Assembly (NCBI RefSeq): GCF_007559435.1
Contig: NZ_VMBP01000003.1
Location: 186,001-250,000, forward strand
DNA from: Ancylobacter moscoviensis
GTDB lineage: Bacteria; Pseudomonadota; Alphaproteobacteria; Rhizobiales; Xanthobacteraceae
Length of the DNA: 64,000 bases
Direction: 5' to 3'
The position numbers and the translations under genes were made by a program. Below, in pieces: positions 10,405 to 18,863 of the stretch; positions within the stretch are counted from its first letter, which is position 1, and each line of letters begins with the position of its first letter. Under the pieces are notes generated by a model, which saw only the letters and a program-made list of their open reading frames with translations, had not been told where the DNA came from and searched no databases.

Positions 10405-12046
10405 AGACGATGCCGGGCCAGCGGTCGCCGGTATAGCCGATCATGAAGGCCGAGGGACTGAGGAAGACGAGATCGCCATCCAGATCCTCGGCGGTAGAGA
10501 GGCGATTGCCGGCGGCGAACTCGTCCAGCTTCTTCGGGTCTTCCGACGACACCCAGCGGGCGAGCTGAAACTCCGACATGTCGAAGCCGACCTCGAGGCC
10601 ATATTCGGCCTCCAGCCGGTTCTTCAGCACGTCGAGCTGCAACGGGCCGACCACGCCGACAAGCGCCGGCGAGCCGTCGGTCGGGCGGAACACCTGAACC
10701 ACGCCCTCCTCCGCCATCTCCTGCAGCGCCTGCTTGAGCTTCTTGGCCTTCATCGCGTCGGGCAGCTTCACGCGGCGCAGGATTTCCGGCGCGAAGCTCG
10801 GCACGCCGACGAAGTTGATTTCCTCGCCTTCGGTCAACGTGTCACCGATACGCAGATTGCCGTGGTTGGGGATGCCCACCACATCGCCGGCATAGGCCTC
10901 CTCGGCGAGCTGGCGGTCCTGCGCAAAGAAGAATTGCGGCGTGGCGAGGCTCATCGGCTTGCCGGTGCGCACGAGCTTGGCCTTCATGCCGCGCTGGAGC
11001 TTGCCCGAGCACAGGCGCGCAAAGGCGATGCGGTCGCGGTGGTTCGGATCCATGTTCGCCTGGATCTTGAAGACGAAGGCCGTCATGCGCGGCTCCTCGG
11101 CCTCCACCCTGCGCGCGTCGGCCTGCTGTGCGCGGGGCGGCGGGGCGTAGCGCCCCAAACCTTCCAGCAGGTCGCCGACGCCGAAATTGCGCAGCGCCGA
11201 GCCGAAGAACACCGGCGTCAGATGGCCTTCAAGGAAGGCGCCGAGTTCAAACGGATTGCAGCCCTCGCGCACGAGGGTCAGCTCCTCTTCGAGCGCACCC
11301 TCATCGAGCGTCACGTTGAGCGCTGCAATCTCAGCCATGCTCATCTGCCTGAGCGGACCGGTCTTGCCTTCGTCGCCGTCGAGCAGGCGCATGCCGCTGG
11401 TGGCGATGTCCATCGTGCCGACGAAATCGCGTCCGCGCCCGACCGGCCACGTCATCGGGGAAGTGTCGAGCGCCAGCGTCTTCTCGATCTCGTCCAGCAG
11501 TTCGAACGGGTCGCGGCTCTCGCGGTCCATCTTGTTGATGAAGGTGATGATCGGAATGTCGCGCAGGCGGCAGACCTCCAGCAGCTTGCGCGTGCGCGCC
11601 TCGATGCCCTTGGCCGCGTCGATCACCATCACCGCCGCGTCGACGGCGGTCAGCGTGCGATAGGTATCCTCCGAAAAGTCCTCGTGGCCCGGCGTGTCGA
11701 GCAGGTTGAACACGTGGCCGCCGAACTCGAAGGTCATCACCGAGGTGGCGACCGAGATACCGCGCTCGCGCTCGATCGCCATCCAGTCCGAGCGGGTCGA
11801 GCGGCGGTCCTTCTTGGCGCGCACCTGTCCGGCGAGCTGGATCGCGCCGCCGAACAGCAGCAGCTTCTCGGTCAGCGTGGTCTTGCCCGCGTCCGGGTGC
11901 GAGATGATCGCGAAGGTGCGCCGGCGCGCGACTTCGAGCGCGATGGGCGAGGCGGCGGAATTAGAGAGAGCGTTCATGCGCGCGGATGTGGCAGGGAAGC
12001 CGCGCCGGATCAAGAGGCGGCGGAGCGCTTCCGTCCCGCCGGACCG

Positions 12047-12394
12047 TCAGCCGAACTGCTTTTCGTAGATCTCCGGCTTGAAGCCGACGATCACCTTGCC
12101 GCCGGCATCCAGCACCGGCCGCTTGATGAGCGAGGGCTGGGCCTGCATCAGGCGGAATGCCTTGGCCTCGTCGATATCCGCCTTCTCGGCGTCGGTGAGC
12201 TTGCGGAAGGTGGTGCCGGCGCGGTTGAGCAACGGCTCCCAGCCGACCTTGCCGGCCCATTCCTTCAGATGCGCGGTGTCGATGCCGGACGTCTTGTAAT
12301 CGTGAAAGTCATAGGCGACGCCGTGCGTGTCGAGCCAAGCGCGCGCCTTCTTCATCGTGTCGCAGTTCTTGATGCCGTAGATCGTGACCGTCAC
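12047..12394 (-). CDS. Spx/MgsR/ArsC-like thioredoxin-fold protein (YffB type)
   Basis: This 115-residue protein has the ArsC/Spx fold: a single redox cysteine in IYGIKNCDTMKKA (Cys11), LKEW, and the C-terminal segment LIKRPVLDAGGKVIVGFKPE typical of the YffB subgroup. These are glutathione-dependent reductase-like proteins of uncertain substrate. The GTG start at 12394 has a GGAG box seven bases upstream, whereas the TTG at 12415 does not. The stop lies about 70 bases from the prfC start on the same strand. Confidence 0.85.
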   Translation of the reverse strand: MTVTIYGIKNCDTMKKARAWLDTHGVAYDFHDYKTSGIDTAHLKEWAGKVGWEPLLNRAGTTFRKLTDAEKADIDEAKAFRLMQAQPSLIKRPVLDAGGKVIVGFKPEIYEKQFG

Positions 12395-12430
12395 GCTCGT
12401 CTCCGTTCCGGGCAATCGAAACGCCTCATG

Positions 12431-12464
12431 AAAACGGCCGCGCCCCGGCTCGGAAACGCGGCCG
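12431..12464 (-). terminator. intrinsic terminator of the small glycine-zipper lipoprotein gene
   Basis: Read on the minus strand, CGGCCGCG pairs perfectly with CGCGGCCG around a 14-base loop and is followed by TTTT. It lies about 60 bases after the stop codon of the lipoprotein gene. Confidence 0.7.
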
Positions 12465-12522
12465 CCTCATCGAAAAGCGGCTGTCGGAACCCATAAGGCC
12501 CCGGCCCCTTCTCTGGAACGGT

Positions 12523-12744
12523 TCAGTTCGCCGTAGCGGCGCCGATGCCCGCGCCAGCCGCCGCGCCGATACCCGCGCCCCACGCCGCACCCGTGCCGCC
12601 GCCGGCGATGCCGCCGATCACCGCACCGGTGCCGGCACCGATCAGGGCACCCGTGCCGGCGCGGCGCTGGGTGTTGGAGCAGCCCGCCGCGATCAGAGCG
12701 ACGACGGCGACGACGGTAAGCTTGACGGCAACAGACTTGGACAT
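12523..12744 (-). CDS. small glycine-zipper lipoprotein
   Basis: This 73-residue protein has a signal sequence with lipobox LIAAGC, and the mature part is almost entirely a glycine zipper (GTGALIGAGTGAVIGG and similar). Such small lipoproteins (OmpA/SlyB/YMGG-like glycine zippers) insert into or span the outer membrane and often respond to envelope stress. It stands alone, with its own terminator. Function beyond envelope localisation cannot be given. Confidence 0.82.
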   Translation of the reverse strand: MSKSVAVKLTVVAVVALIAAGCSNTQRRAGTGALIGAGTGAVIGGIAGGGTGAAWGAGIGAAAGAGIGAATAN

Positions 12745-12849
12745 TCGGGCATTCCCCCAGTTTGAGTCGAGGTGAGAATATCGCCGGCCGATGCGCCCTA
12801 CAATCGTAGGGCACCAAGCATCACCGAAGAAATTCTTACCGAGAAAACT

Positions 12850-13176
12850 TCATCGCCAGCTACGGACCCAGCGGCCAGGTTCATACACCCACTGACCACG
12901 ACGGAGCACCCAGCGAGGACCGACATATTCGAAGCCGCGACGGTTCTCTTCCCAGTGGCCCGACGTCCAGACCCATCCCCGGCGCGGATGCCATGCCCAG
13001 TGCCCTGGAACCCAGGTGTAGCCACGGCGCGGCACCGGGCGAGGCTCGCGACGCGGCGCCGGCGGGCGGCTGGTCGGCACCGACTGCGCCTGCGCCTCCG
13101 AAAGCGCCGTTATGCCCAGCGGCGCGGCAAGGAGAGTGACGGCAAGGGTCTTCAAGAGCGAACGGCGCGAGAGCAT
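12850..13176 (-). CDS. exported WxxGxW-repeat protein
   Basis: This 108-residue protein has an N-terminal export signal beginning SRRSLLKTLAV, which resembles a twin-arginine signal, and cleavage near AQAQS. The mature part is rich in Arg, Pro and Trp and carries repeated W-x-x-G-x-W units: WVPGHW, WTSGHW and YEPGRW. Proteins with these YXWGXW/WxxGxW repeats are common small exported proteins of unknown role in alpha- and betaproteobacteria. It lies divergently from the SoxYZ-like carrier gene, with about 200 bases between them. Confidence 0.78.
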   Translation of the reverse strand: MLSRRSLLKTLAVTLLAAPLGITALSEAQAQSVPTSRPPAPRREPRPVPRRGYTWVPGHWAWHPRRGWVWTSGHWEENRRGFEYVGPRWVLRRGQWVYEPGRWVRSWR

Positions 13177-13373
13177 GACGGGCTTTCCTGTGATGCCGAA
13201 TGTTGGCGGTCCGGCGGGAACATGGCATCGGCCGGCCGCGGGAGGAAGCCGATCGCTGCGTCAAAATGATGGGGTCGTCCGCTCGCCTCTTCGTGCCTGC
13301 AATTTACGCCAGTTCAGTGTATGATGACCCGAACCGCCGGACAGCCAACGATCCGACGGCCCGGGAGGTCTCC

Positions 13374-14195
13374 ATGCATCGCCGTATCCGCCTCGTCCTT
13401 GCCGTCGCCCTGTTCTCCGCCCTGGCCGTCACCGCTGCAGCGGCGCAGGAGCCGGGCGCCGATGCCACCTGGAAGGCGTTGAGGGGGGATGTGTTCGGCG
13501 ACCGTAGCATCGAGGTAGCAAGTCCGCTTGTCCGCCTCACCGCCCCGACCCGCGCGGAAGATGCCGCCATGGTGCCCGTGGAGGTCGAGGTGATGCTGCC
13601 GGAGGGCGATCCGCGCACCGTCAGCAAGCTCACGCTCATCGTCGACGAAAACCCGGCGCCCGTCGCGGCAACCTTCACTTTCGGCGGCGAGCGCCACGAC
13701 CTGGCCCTCGGCACGCGGCTGCGCGTGAACTCCTATTCCTTCGTCCGCGCCATCGCCGAGACCAGCGACGGCACGCTGCACATGGCGGAGCGCTATGTGA
13801 AGGCCTCCGGCGGCTGCTCCGCTCCGGCGATGAAGGACGAGGAAGCCGCGCTGAAGAATCTCGGCCAGCTCAAGCTGAAATCAGTGAATGCCGGCGAGCT
13901 GGGCGACCCCACCAAGGCGAGCCGCGTCTCGCAGCTCCAGCTCATGATCCGGCATCCCAACTATTCGGGCTTGCAGATGGATCCGCTCACCCGCGCCTAT
14001 ATCCCCGCCAAGTTCGTCGACGACATCGAGGTAAAGCAGGGCGACGAGCTCATCTTCTCGATGACGGGCGGCATCTCGCTGAGCGAGGACCCGGCGATCC
14101 GCTTCACCTACCAGCCGACCGGCCAGGAGATTCGCGTCGATGCCGCCGATACGGACGGAAGCAGGTTCAACGGCGAGCTGAAGCCGGCGGGCTGA
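13374..14195 (+). CDS. quinoprotein dehydrogenase-associated SoxYZ-like carrier protein
   Basis: This 273-residue periplasmic protein starts at ATG 13374, seven bases after GGGAGG, with a signal peptide ending near AAAAQE. The N-terminal part is SoxY-like and carries the swinging-arm cysteine as ASGGCSAP (Cys148), where SoxY has its C-terminal GGCGG. The C-terminal part is SoxZ-like (RHPNYSGLQMDP, GDELIFSMTGG). In sulfur oxidation SoxYZ carries substrate on that cysteine. The fused form recurs next to PQQ-dependent dehydrogenases and is thought to act in a relay with a zinc metallohydrolase, of which a candidate lies at 36710-37669. It converges on the pqq operon's last gene. Confidence 0.85.
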   Translation: MHRRIRLVLAVALFSALAVTAAAAQEPGADATWKALRGDVFGDRSIEVASPLVRLTAPTRAEDAAMVPVEVEVMLPEGDPRTVSKLTLIVDENPAPVAATFTFGGERHDLALGTRLRVNSYSFVRAIAETSDGTLHMAERYVKASGGCSAPAMKDEEAALKNLGQLKLKSVNAGELGDPTKASRVSQLQLMIRHPNYSGLQMDPLTRAYIPAKFVDDIEVKQGDELIFSMTGGISLSEDPAIRFTYQPTGQEIRVDAADTDGSRFNGELKPAG

Positions 14196-14213
14196 CGCGC
14201 CGCCGGCACGCCC

Positions 14214-14669
14214 TCAATAGAAGCAGGTCACCTCGGCCTCGGCCTGCGCCCGGCGCAGCTCGGCCACGATGTCGCGGAAGATGCCGGTGTTGCGGAACAG
14301 CTCCGATTGCTGCCCCGCGACCTGCCCCACGCTGAGGATGGTCTCCGCCTCCACGTAGCGCTCATAGGGGAGGATCGTGGCGATGGTGTCGATGGAGCAG
14401 GAGCACTTCTCCAGCGCCTGCCGGGTCTGGCCGTTGGCGGCCATGCAGCCGAACACGTAATCGGCGCGGGCGACGGTGGGATAATCGTTGATCAGGCCGG
14501 CCTGCGGGGCCGAGGGAGCCGGCCGCGTCACGCCCGGCGTGACGCCCGGCGCGAGGCCGGGGGAAAGCCCCGGGGCGGCCTCCTGAGCCGCGACCGCGCC
14601 GGCCCCGAACGTCAGCGCCAGCAAGGTTCCGGCGACGACACGCAAGGCGGTCCCGGTGGCTTTCGTCAT
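14214..14669 (-). CDS. exported four-cysteine protein of unknown function at the end of the pqq operon
   Basis: This 151-residue protein has a signal peptide (cleavage near AVAAQE), then a short PG-repeat linker (APGLSPGLAPGVTPGV) at residues 32-48, then a domain with four cysteines at 75, 89, 91 and 149 (FGCMAANG, KCSCS, VTCFY). Two disulfides, or a metal or haem-independent redox role, are possible; there is no CxxCH haem site. I do not recognise a named family. It lies 23 bases after the preceding exported protein, in the same direction as pqqABCDE, so a role in periplasmic quinoprotein metabolism is a reasonable inference only. Confidence 0.7.
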   Translation of the reverse strand: MTKATGTALRVVAGTLLALTFGAGAVAAQEAAPGLSPGLAPGVTPGVTRPAPSAPQAGLINDYPTVARADYVFGCMAANGQTRQALEKCSCSIDTIATILPYERYVEAETILSVGQVAGQQSELFRNTGIFRDIVAELRRAQAEAEVTCFY

Positions 14670-14692
14670 GGCAGTTCCTCCCGGCCGGCCGC

Positions 14693-15409
14693 CTATTTCG
14701 CCGCCGGCGTCGCGGAAGCGCCGGTCAACGTCAGGCTGGTCTCGATGATGTTCGAGGTGCCGTCCGCTTTGGGCGTGACGACACCGATGGAATACAGCCC
14801 GCCCGGAACCGCGTCCGAGAACAGGAACTCGTAGCGGCGGCTGGCCAGTTCCTGCAGCTTGTCCTTGTTGGGATCGGTGGCGAAGGGGAGCATGGTGAGC
14901 TTCCAGCCCTCCATCTCCTTGCCGTTGAAGGTGAAGCGCGCGGGCTCCACCGTTCCGGTGCCGAGATGCTCGCGAACCCGGTTGCGGAGGTAGAAGGGGC
15001 TGCCTTTGCTGAGCTGCGCCATCTCCTTGACGTCGCGCTCCAGCAGGATGAGCGAGATCGGATTGCCGTTCATGGTGGGGAACGGGCCGGCCTCGCCTTC
15101 CTTGTCGCCGCGATGGATGACGACATCGGCGATGCGCTTGGAAGCGTCGTCGGCGGGCGCCGAGACCTTCATTTCCAGCGTCTCGTCGAAGCTGTCGCCC
15201 AGCTTCGCCTCGCTCGTCACGTGCTTGTAGGCGTAATTCAGCGTCGTGCCGGGCTCGATTTTCGACAGATAGGGCGTGTCGAAGAACAGCTCGGAAGCTG
15301 TCGGACCGGCCAGGGCGGCAGTAGCAAAAAGCGTAGCAATCGAGGTAGCAGCAACGATCGAAGTAGCGATTGAAGTAGCAGCGGCGAAGGTGGTCGCCAG
15401 ACGCAACAT
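14693..15409 (-). CDS. exported protein of unknown function, downstream of pqqE
   Basis: This 238-residue protein has an unusually repetitive signal peptide (ATSIATSIVAATSIA), cleavage near AALAGP, and a soluble mature domain rich in beta-type sequence (FFDTPYLSKIEPGTTLNYAY). It has no cysteines or haem motif in the mature part and no family I can name. The start at 15409 has a GGGAG box and lies 14 bases after pqqE, so it is very probably co-transcribed with the pqq genes. The C-terminal part (PFATDPNKDKLQEL, GLYSIGVVTP) reads like a periplasmic lipocalin- or lipoprotein-like beta protein, which is a guess. Confidence 0.7.
   Translation of the reverse strand: MLRLATTFAAATSIATSIVAATSIATLFATAALAGPTASELFFDTPYLSKIEPGTTLNYAYKHVTSEAKLGDSFDETLEMKVSAPADDASKRIADVVIHRGDKEGEAGPFPTMNGNPISLILLERDVKEMAQLSKGSPFYLRNRVREHLGTGTVEPARFTFNGKEMEGWKLTMLPFATDPNKDKLQELASRRYEFLFSDAVPGGLYSIGVVTPKADGTSNIIETSLTLTGASATPAAK
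15338..15379. repeat. imperfect 12-base repeats inside a signal-peptide coding region
   Basis: Three copies of a 12-base unit, AATCGAGGTAGC (15338), GATCGAAGTAGC (15356) and GATTGAAGTAGC (15368), encode the repeated Ala-Thr-Ser-Ile of the signal peptide of the exported protein at 14693-15409. More degenerate GTAGC copies continue to about 15320. Confidence 0.75.
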
Positions 15410-15423
15410 GGGGGCGCTCCCGG

Positions 15424-16569
15424 TCAGCTTGGGCGGTCCGGCGTCAGGTAGCGCCGGTAGTCATATTCGGAGGATCCCTCCGCATCGGCCTCGGCGAGGG
15501 CGAGCATGTGGGCGTGAAGCGGGGATTTGTGGCAGGCAGGATCGGTCGCGGCGGCATCGCCCGCGATCGCCATCGCCTGGCAGCGGCAGCCGCCCCAGTC
15601 GATCTCCTTGCGCTCGCAGCTCCTGCACAGCTCCGGCATCCAGTCCGTGCCGCGAAAGGCGTTGAAGGCGGGCGAGTCCGTCCAGATCTCGCTCAGCGAA
15701 TGCTCGCGCACGTTCCAGAAATCGAGACTGGGGATGGTTTCCGCCGCGTGGCAGGGCAGCACCTTGCCCGACGGCGTAACATTGAGCGACTGGCGCCCCC
15801 AGCCGTTCATGCAGGGCTTGGGGTACTTGGCGTAATAATCCGGCACCACCGCGTCGATGGTCAGCTTGCCCTTGAGCCGGGCGCGCGCCTCCTCCACCAC
15901 GTCGAGCGCCCAGAACACCTGCTCGCGCGTCGGCATGAGCGCGCCGCGATTGCGCAGCGCCCAGCCGTAGTACTGCGAGTGGGCGATCTCGATGCGCTTG
16001 GCGTCGAGCGACAGGGCGAGGTCGATGAAGGCCGGGATCTGGTGGATGTTGGCCCGGTGCACGACCGAGTTGATGGTCAGCGGCAGTCCGAGCCGGCGCA
16101 CCTCGCGCGCCACGGCGAGCTTGCGCTCATGGGCGCCGCGGAAATTCGACACCTTGTCGGTCGTCTCCGCCGTGGCTCCCTGGAAGGAGAGCTGCACATG
16201 GTCGATGCCGGCGTCCGAGATCGCCTGCAGCCGCTCCGGCGTCACGCCGACGCCGGCGGTGATCAGGTTGGTGTAGATGCCGACCTCGACGCAGTGGCGG
16301 ATCATGTCCTCCAGATCGCGCCGCGCCGTCGGCTCGCCGCCGGACAGGTGAACCTGCAGCACGCCGAGCCGGGCGGCCTCGGAGAAGACCCGCTTCCACG
16401 TGTCGAGGTCGAGTTCGACATTGCGGCGGTCGAGCTCGACCGGGTTCGAGCAATAGGGACATTGCAGCGGGCAGCGGTGGGTCAGCTCCGCCAGCATGCC
16501 GTAGGGCGCCGGAGGCGCCGGGCGAACCGGCGCCTCGCGGTGCGTATGCGGGTCCGCCACGACGTTCAT
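15424..16569 (-). CDS. pqqE: PqqA peptide cyclase (radical SAM)
   Basis: PqqE forms the carbon-carbon bond between the Glu and Tyr side chains of PqqA, the first committed step of PQQ synthesis. The 381-residue protein has the radical-SAM cluster motif [10 protein letters not shown] with Cys33, Cys37 and Cys40, and a C-terminal SPASM region with several cysteines ([16 protein letters not shown]) for auxiliary clusters. The ATG overlaps the pqqD stop codon as ATGA, indicating translational coupling. The length and all motifs are intact. Confidence 0.97.
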   Translation of the reverse strand: MNVVADPHTHREAPVRPAPPAPYGMLAELTHRCPLQCPYCSNPVELDRRNVELDLDTWKRVFSEAARLGVLQVHLSGGEPTARRDLEDMIRHCVEVGIYTNLITAGVGVTPERLQAISDAGIDHVQLSFQGATAETTDKVSNFRGAHERKLAVAREVRRLGLPLTINSVVHRANIHQIPAFIDLALSLDAKRIEIAHSQYYGWALRNRGALMPTREQVFWALDVVEEARARLKGKLTIDAVVPDYYAKYPKPCMNGWGRQSLNVTPSGKVLPCHAAETIPSLDFWNVREHSLSEIWTDSPAFNAFRGTDWMPELCRSCERKEIDWGGCRCQAMAIAGDAAATDPACHKSPLHAHMLALAEADAEGSSEYDYRRYLTPDRPS

Positions 16570-16877
16570 GATGCCGCGTCTCCGATCAGCGGCGAGGCGA
16601 TCTCGATCATTCCCTTCTCGACCAGACCGGCGAGGAAGGCATCGACATCGGTCGCCACGCGCTCGCGGTCGACGGTGAAGGCGCTCGCCAACTCGTCGAC
16701 GATGGCGTCGATGGAGCGGGTGCCGTCGACCTTCTTGAGAATCTCGACCGCAACCGGATCCGGGTTGAGCACACGTTCGGGCGCGAGCAGCACCCACTGC
16801 CCGCGCGCCTCGTCGTGGCGCAGGCGCACACCGCGCGCGAGCTTGGGAATGCCGGTCGCGACGAGAATCTCGGTCAT
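16566..16877 (-). CDS. pqqD: PQQ peptide chaperone
   Basis: PqqD is the small peptide-recognition (RRE) protein that binds PqqA and presents it to PqqE. The 103-residue product starts at ATG 16877 ([22 protein letters not shown]) and shows the winged-helix RRE pattern, with [14 protein letters not shown] and the LDG-like segment [14 protein letters not shown]. Its ATG overlaps the pqqC stop and its stop overlaps the pqqE start, so B-C-D-E form a tightly coupled unit. Confidence 0.95.
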   Translation of the reverse strand: MTEILVATGIPKLARGVRLRHDEARGQWVLLAPERVLNPDPVAVEILKKVDGTRSIDAIVDELASAFTVDRERVATDVDAFLAGLVEKGMIEIASPLIGDAAS

Positions 16878-17611
16878 CACGCCTCCTTCGGGACGAACGC
16901 CCCCGGATAGGCCATCTTCGGCTCGACATAGGCGAAATAGAGCGCGTCGAGCTGCACCCAGAGCACGTCGCACTTGAACTCGAGCGCCCGGATGGCCGCT
17001 TCCTGCTGTTCCGGCGTGCGCGCGTGCTGCTTCACGTAGTCGAGCGCGAAATCCGCATCGCGCGGCGCCTGGGTGAGACGCTTGTCGAAATAGGCCAGCG
17101 TCTCCTTCGAGACGAAATCATAGTTCTTCAGCATGCCGGCCACACGCTCGCCGATGATGCCGGGCGAGAACATCTCCGTGAGCGAGGAGGCGATGGCCTC
17201 CAGAAGGCTCTTCTCGCGCACGAAATGCACATAGGCATCCACCGCGAAGCGGGTCGCGGGCAACAGGCCGGAGAGCGAGGTCACGTAGTGCCGGTCGAGC
17301 CCGAGGCTGTCGGTGAGCACCAGCCAGCGGGCGATGCCGCCCTCGCCCTCATGGTCGCCGTCGTGGTCGATGATGCGCTGGCGCCAGACGCGGCGCAGCT
17401 CCGCCTCCTCCATGCGGGCGAGGATGGAGGAATCCTTCACCGGGATCATCGCCTGGTAGTAGTAGCGGTTCAGCGCCCAGGCCTGGATCTGCCCGAAGCT
17501 CAGCTTGCCGCCGTGCAGCAGACGATGAAAGGGATGCAGGCTGTGATAGCGGCGCTTGCCCACGTCACGCAGGCGCTCTTCAAGTTCAGTCGGCGAAAGA
17601 AGCGTAGTCAT
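16877..17611 (-). CDS. pqqC: pyrroloquinoline-quinone synthase
   Basis: PqqC is the cofactor-free oxidase that catalyses the final ring closure and eight-electron oxidation to PQQ. The 244-residue, all-helical protein carries the family signatures [16 protein letters not shown] and NRYYYQ near the N-terminus and [10 protein letters not shown] centrally. ATG 17611 (MTTLLSP) is used because it overlaps the pqqB stop; an upstream in-frame start would lie deep in pqqB. It is full length with no missing segments. Confidence 0.97.
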   Translation of the reverse strand: MTTLLSPTELEERLRDVGKRRYHSLHPFHRLLHGGKLSFGQIQAWALNRYYYQAMIPVKDSSILARMEEAELRRVWRQRIIDHDGDHEGEGGIARWLVLTDSLGLDRHYVTSLSGLLPATRFAVDAYVHFVREKSLLEAIASSLTEMFSPGIIGERVAGMLKNYDFVSKETLAYFDKRLTQAPRDADFALDYVKQHARTPEQQEAAIRALEFKCDVLWVQLDALYFAYVEPKMAYPGAFVPKEA

Positions 17612-18546
17612 AGGGCGATCTCCATCCCATCTTGAGCGATCTCCCATCCGGCTTTATTTGCCGCGATCCGCTCTTTCGAGCCATCAACAAGCACCGGATT
17701 GGTGTTGTTGATGTGAACATAGATTTTTCGGCCCACATTGACTTGGCGCAAAGCTTCGATCGAACCATTCTCGCCCGACATCGACATGTGCCCCATGCGC
17801 GCGCCGGTCTTGGTGCCGACGCCGGCGCGGACCATCTCGTCGTCCTGCCACAGCGTGCCGTCGAACAGCACGAGATCGGCCCCGTCGAGGCGGGCACGCA
17901 GCGCATCGGTCATCGCCGCGCAGCCGGGAATGTAGAGCACCCGACGCCCCCCTGCCCGCAGCTCGACGCCGATGGTCTGCTCGCCCTCGACATCGGTGGC
18001 GAGCGCCCCCTTCTCGGCCGTCTCACGCGCTTCGAGATAGAGCGCGATCTTGCCGGGCACCGGGAAGATGGTGGCGCTGACGCCCTCCACCAGATCGAAG
18101 GACGAGCCCAGCTCGACCTCCCGGCGCGCGACCACGCCCTCGGCCAGCACGTCGAAGGCGCTGCTGGAACGCAGCACCCCCTGCACGGAGGGCGTCGCCA
18201 GCAGCGTGAAAGGCTGCGCCTCGCGCAGGCTGAGCAGCCCGGCGACGTGGTCGATATCGGCGTTGGTCAGGAGCACGGCAGCCACCGGCGAATGCCGGAG
18301 ACCCGCCTGCGGGTGCAGCGCCGGCACGGACTGGATCTGCGACAGGACTTCGGGCGCGCAATTGACCAGCGCCCAATGGACGCCATCGGCGCTCACGGCA
18401 ATCGATGCCTGAGTCCGCCGCTGCACGCGCGGGTCATTGGCCCAGGCAAGCGAGCAGACCGCGCAGCGGCAGTTCCATTGCGGGAATCCGCCACCCGCGG
18501 CCGACCCGAGGACGACGAGCCTGAAGCGGGACGGGGACGTTATCAT
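17608..18546 (-). CDS. pqqB: PQQ biosynthesis protein PqqB (metallo-beta-lactamase fold hydroxylase)
   Basis: PqqB hydroxylates the cross-linked Glu-Tyr intermediate. The 312-residue protein shows the N-terminal signature VVLGSAAGGGFPQWNC and the metal-site stretch LLTNADIDHVAGLL, plus CRCAVC, the cysteine cluster thought to bind structural zinc. ATG 18546 is chosen; the TTG six bases earlier is possible. No strong Shine-Dalgarno is seen, consistent with partial read-through from pqqA 37 bases upstream. Confidence 0.96.
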   Translation of the reverse strand: MITSPSRFRLVVLGSAAGGGFPQWNCRCAVCSLAWANDPRVQRRTQASIAVSADGVHWALVNCAPEVLSQIQSVPALHPQAGLRHSPVAAVLLTNADIDHVAGLLSLREAQPFTLLATPSVQGVLRSSSAFDVLAEGVVARREVELGSSFDLVEGVSATIFPVPGKIALYLEARETAEKGALATDVEGEQTIGVELRAGGRRVLYIPGCAAMTDALRARLDGADLVLFDGTLWQDDEMVRAGVGTKTGARMGHMSMSGENGSIEALRQVNVGRKIYVHINNTNPVLVDGSKERIAANKAGWEIAQDGMEIAL

Positions 18547-18583
18547 CGGCAAAGCGACTTCGCGCCAACCCGCCCCTCAAGGC

Positions 18584-18661
18584 TCAGAAGTCAGCCGGAT
18601 AGTAGGCGTTGACTTCCATGCCGACGCAAACTTCAACAATGCGCGGAGTGGTCCAGGCCAT
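18584..18661 (-). CDS. pqqA: PQQ precursor peptide PqqA
   Basis: This 25-codon gene encodes the substrate peptide from which PQQ is made. The translation reads MAWTTPRIVEVCVG followed by MEVNAYYPADF. Glu16 and Tyr20 are in the required E-x3-Y arrangement that PqqE cross-links. A strong GAGGAGGAA ribosome-binding sequence directly precedes the ATG, fitting the high level of PqqA needed relative to the enzymes. It is separated by 37 bases from pqqB and preceded by an AT-rich promoter region of about 200 bases. Confidence 0.97.
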   Translation of the reverse strand: MAWTTPRIVEVCVGMEVNAYYPADF

Positions 18662-18863
18662 TTCTTCCTCCTCGAATTTTTGATCTCTTTTTACTTCATA
18701 AGAAGATCATAAGAGATCATGTTGATTTGCGGTTATTACACCGCCCTAGCAATGTGAGGATCATTTTCGCCTTCGTCAAGAAAGGCGTGATCATCTTTCG
18801 TTCAGGCGTACATTATACCAGCGCGAACGGTGGCGGAACATACGCCGGAAGCCCTCTCGCGGC
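18662..18863 (-). promoter_or_regulatory. pqqA promoter/leader region with repeated operator-like motifs
   Basis: This 202-base stretch between the response-regulator gene and pqqA is markedly AT-rich compared with its neighbours. On the pqqA coding strand it holds CTCTTAT-GATC-TTCTTAT (18698-18715), a 7-4-7 direct repeat centred about 45 bases upstream of the ATG. On the plus strand GATCAT occurs four times (18705, 18715, 18759, 18789). I cannot fix the -35/-10 hexamers by eye. The same 7-4-7 repeat occurs upstream of the lut-like operon. Confidence 0.7.
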
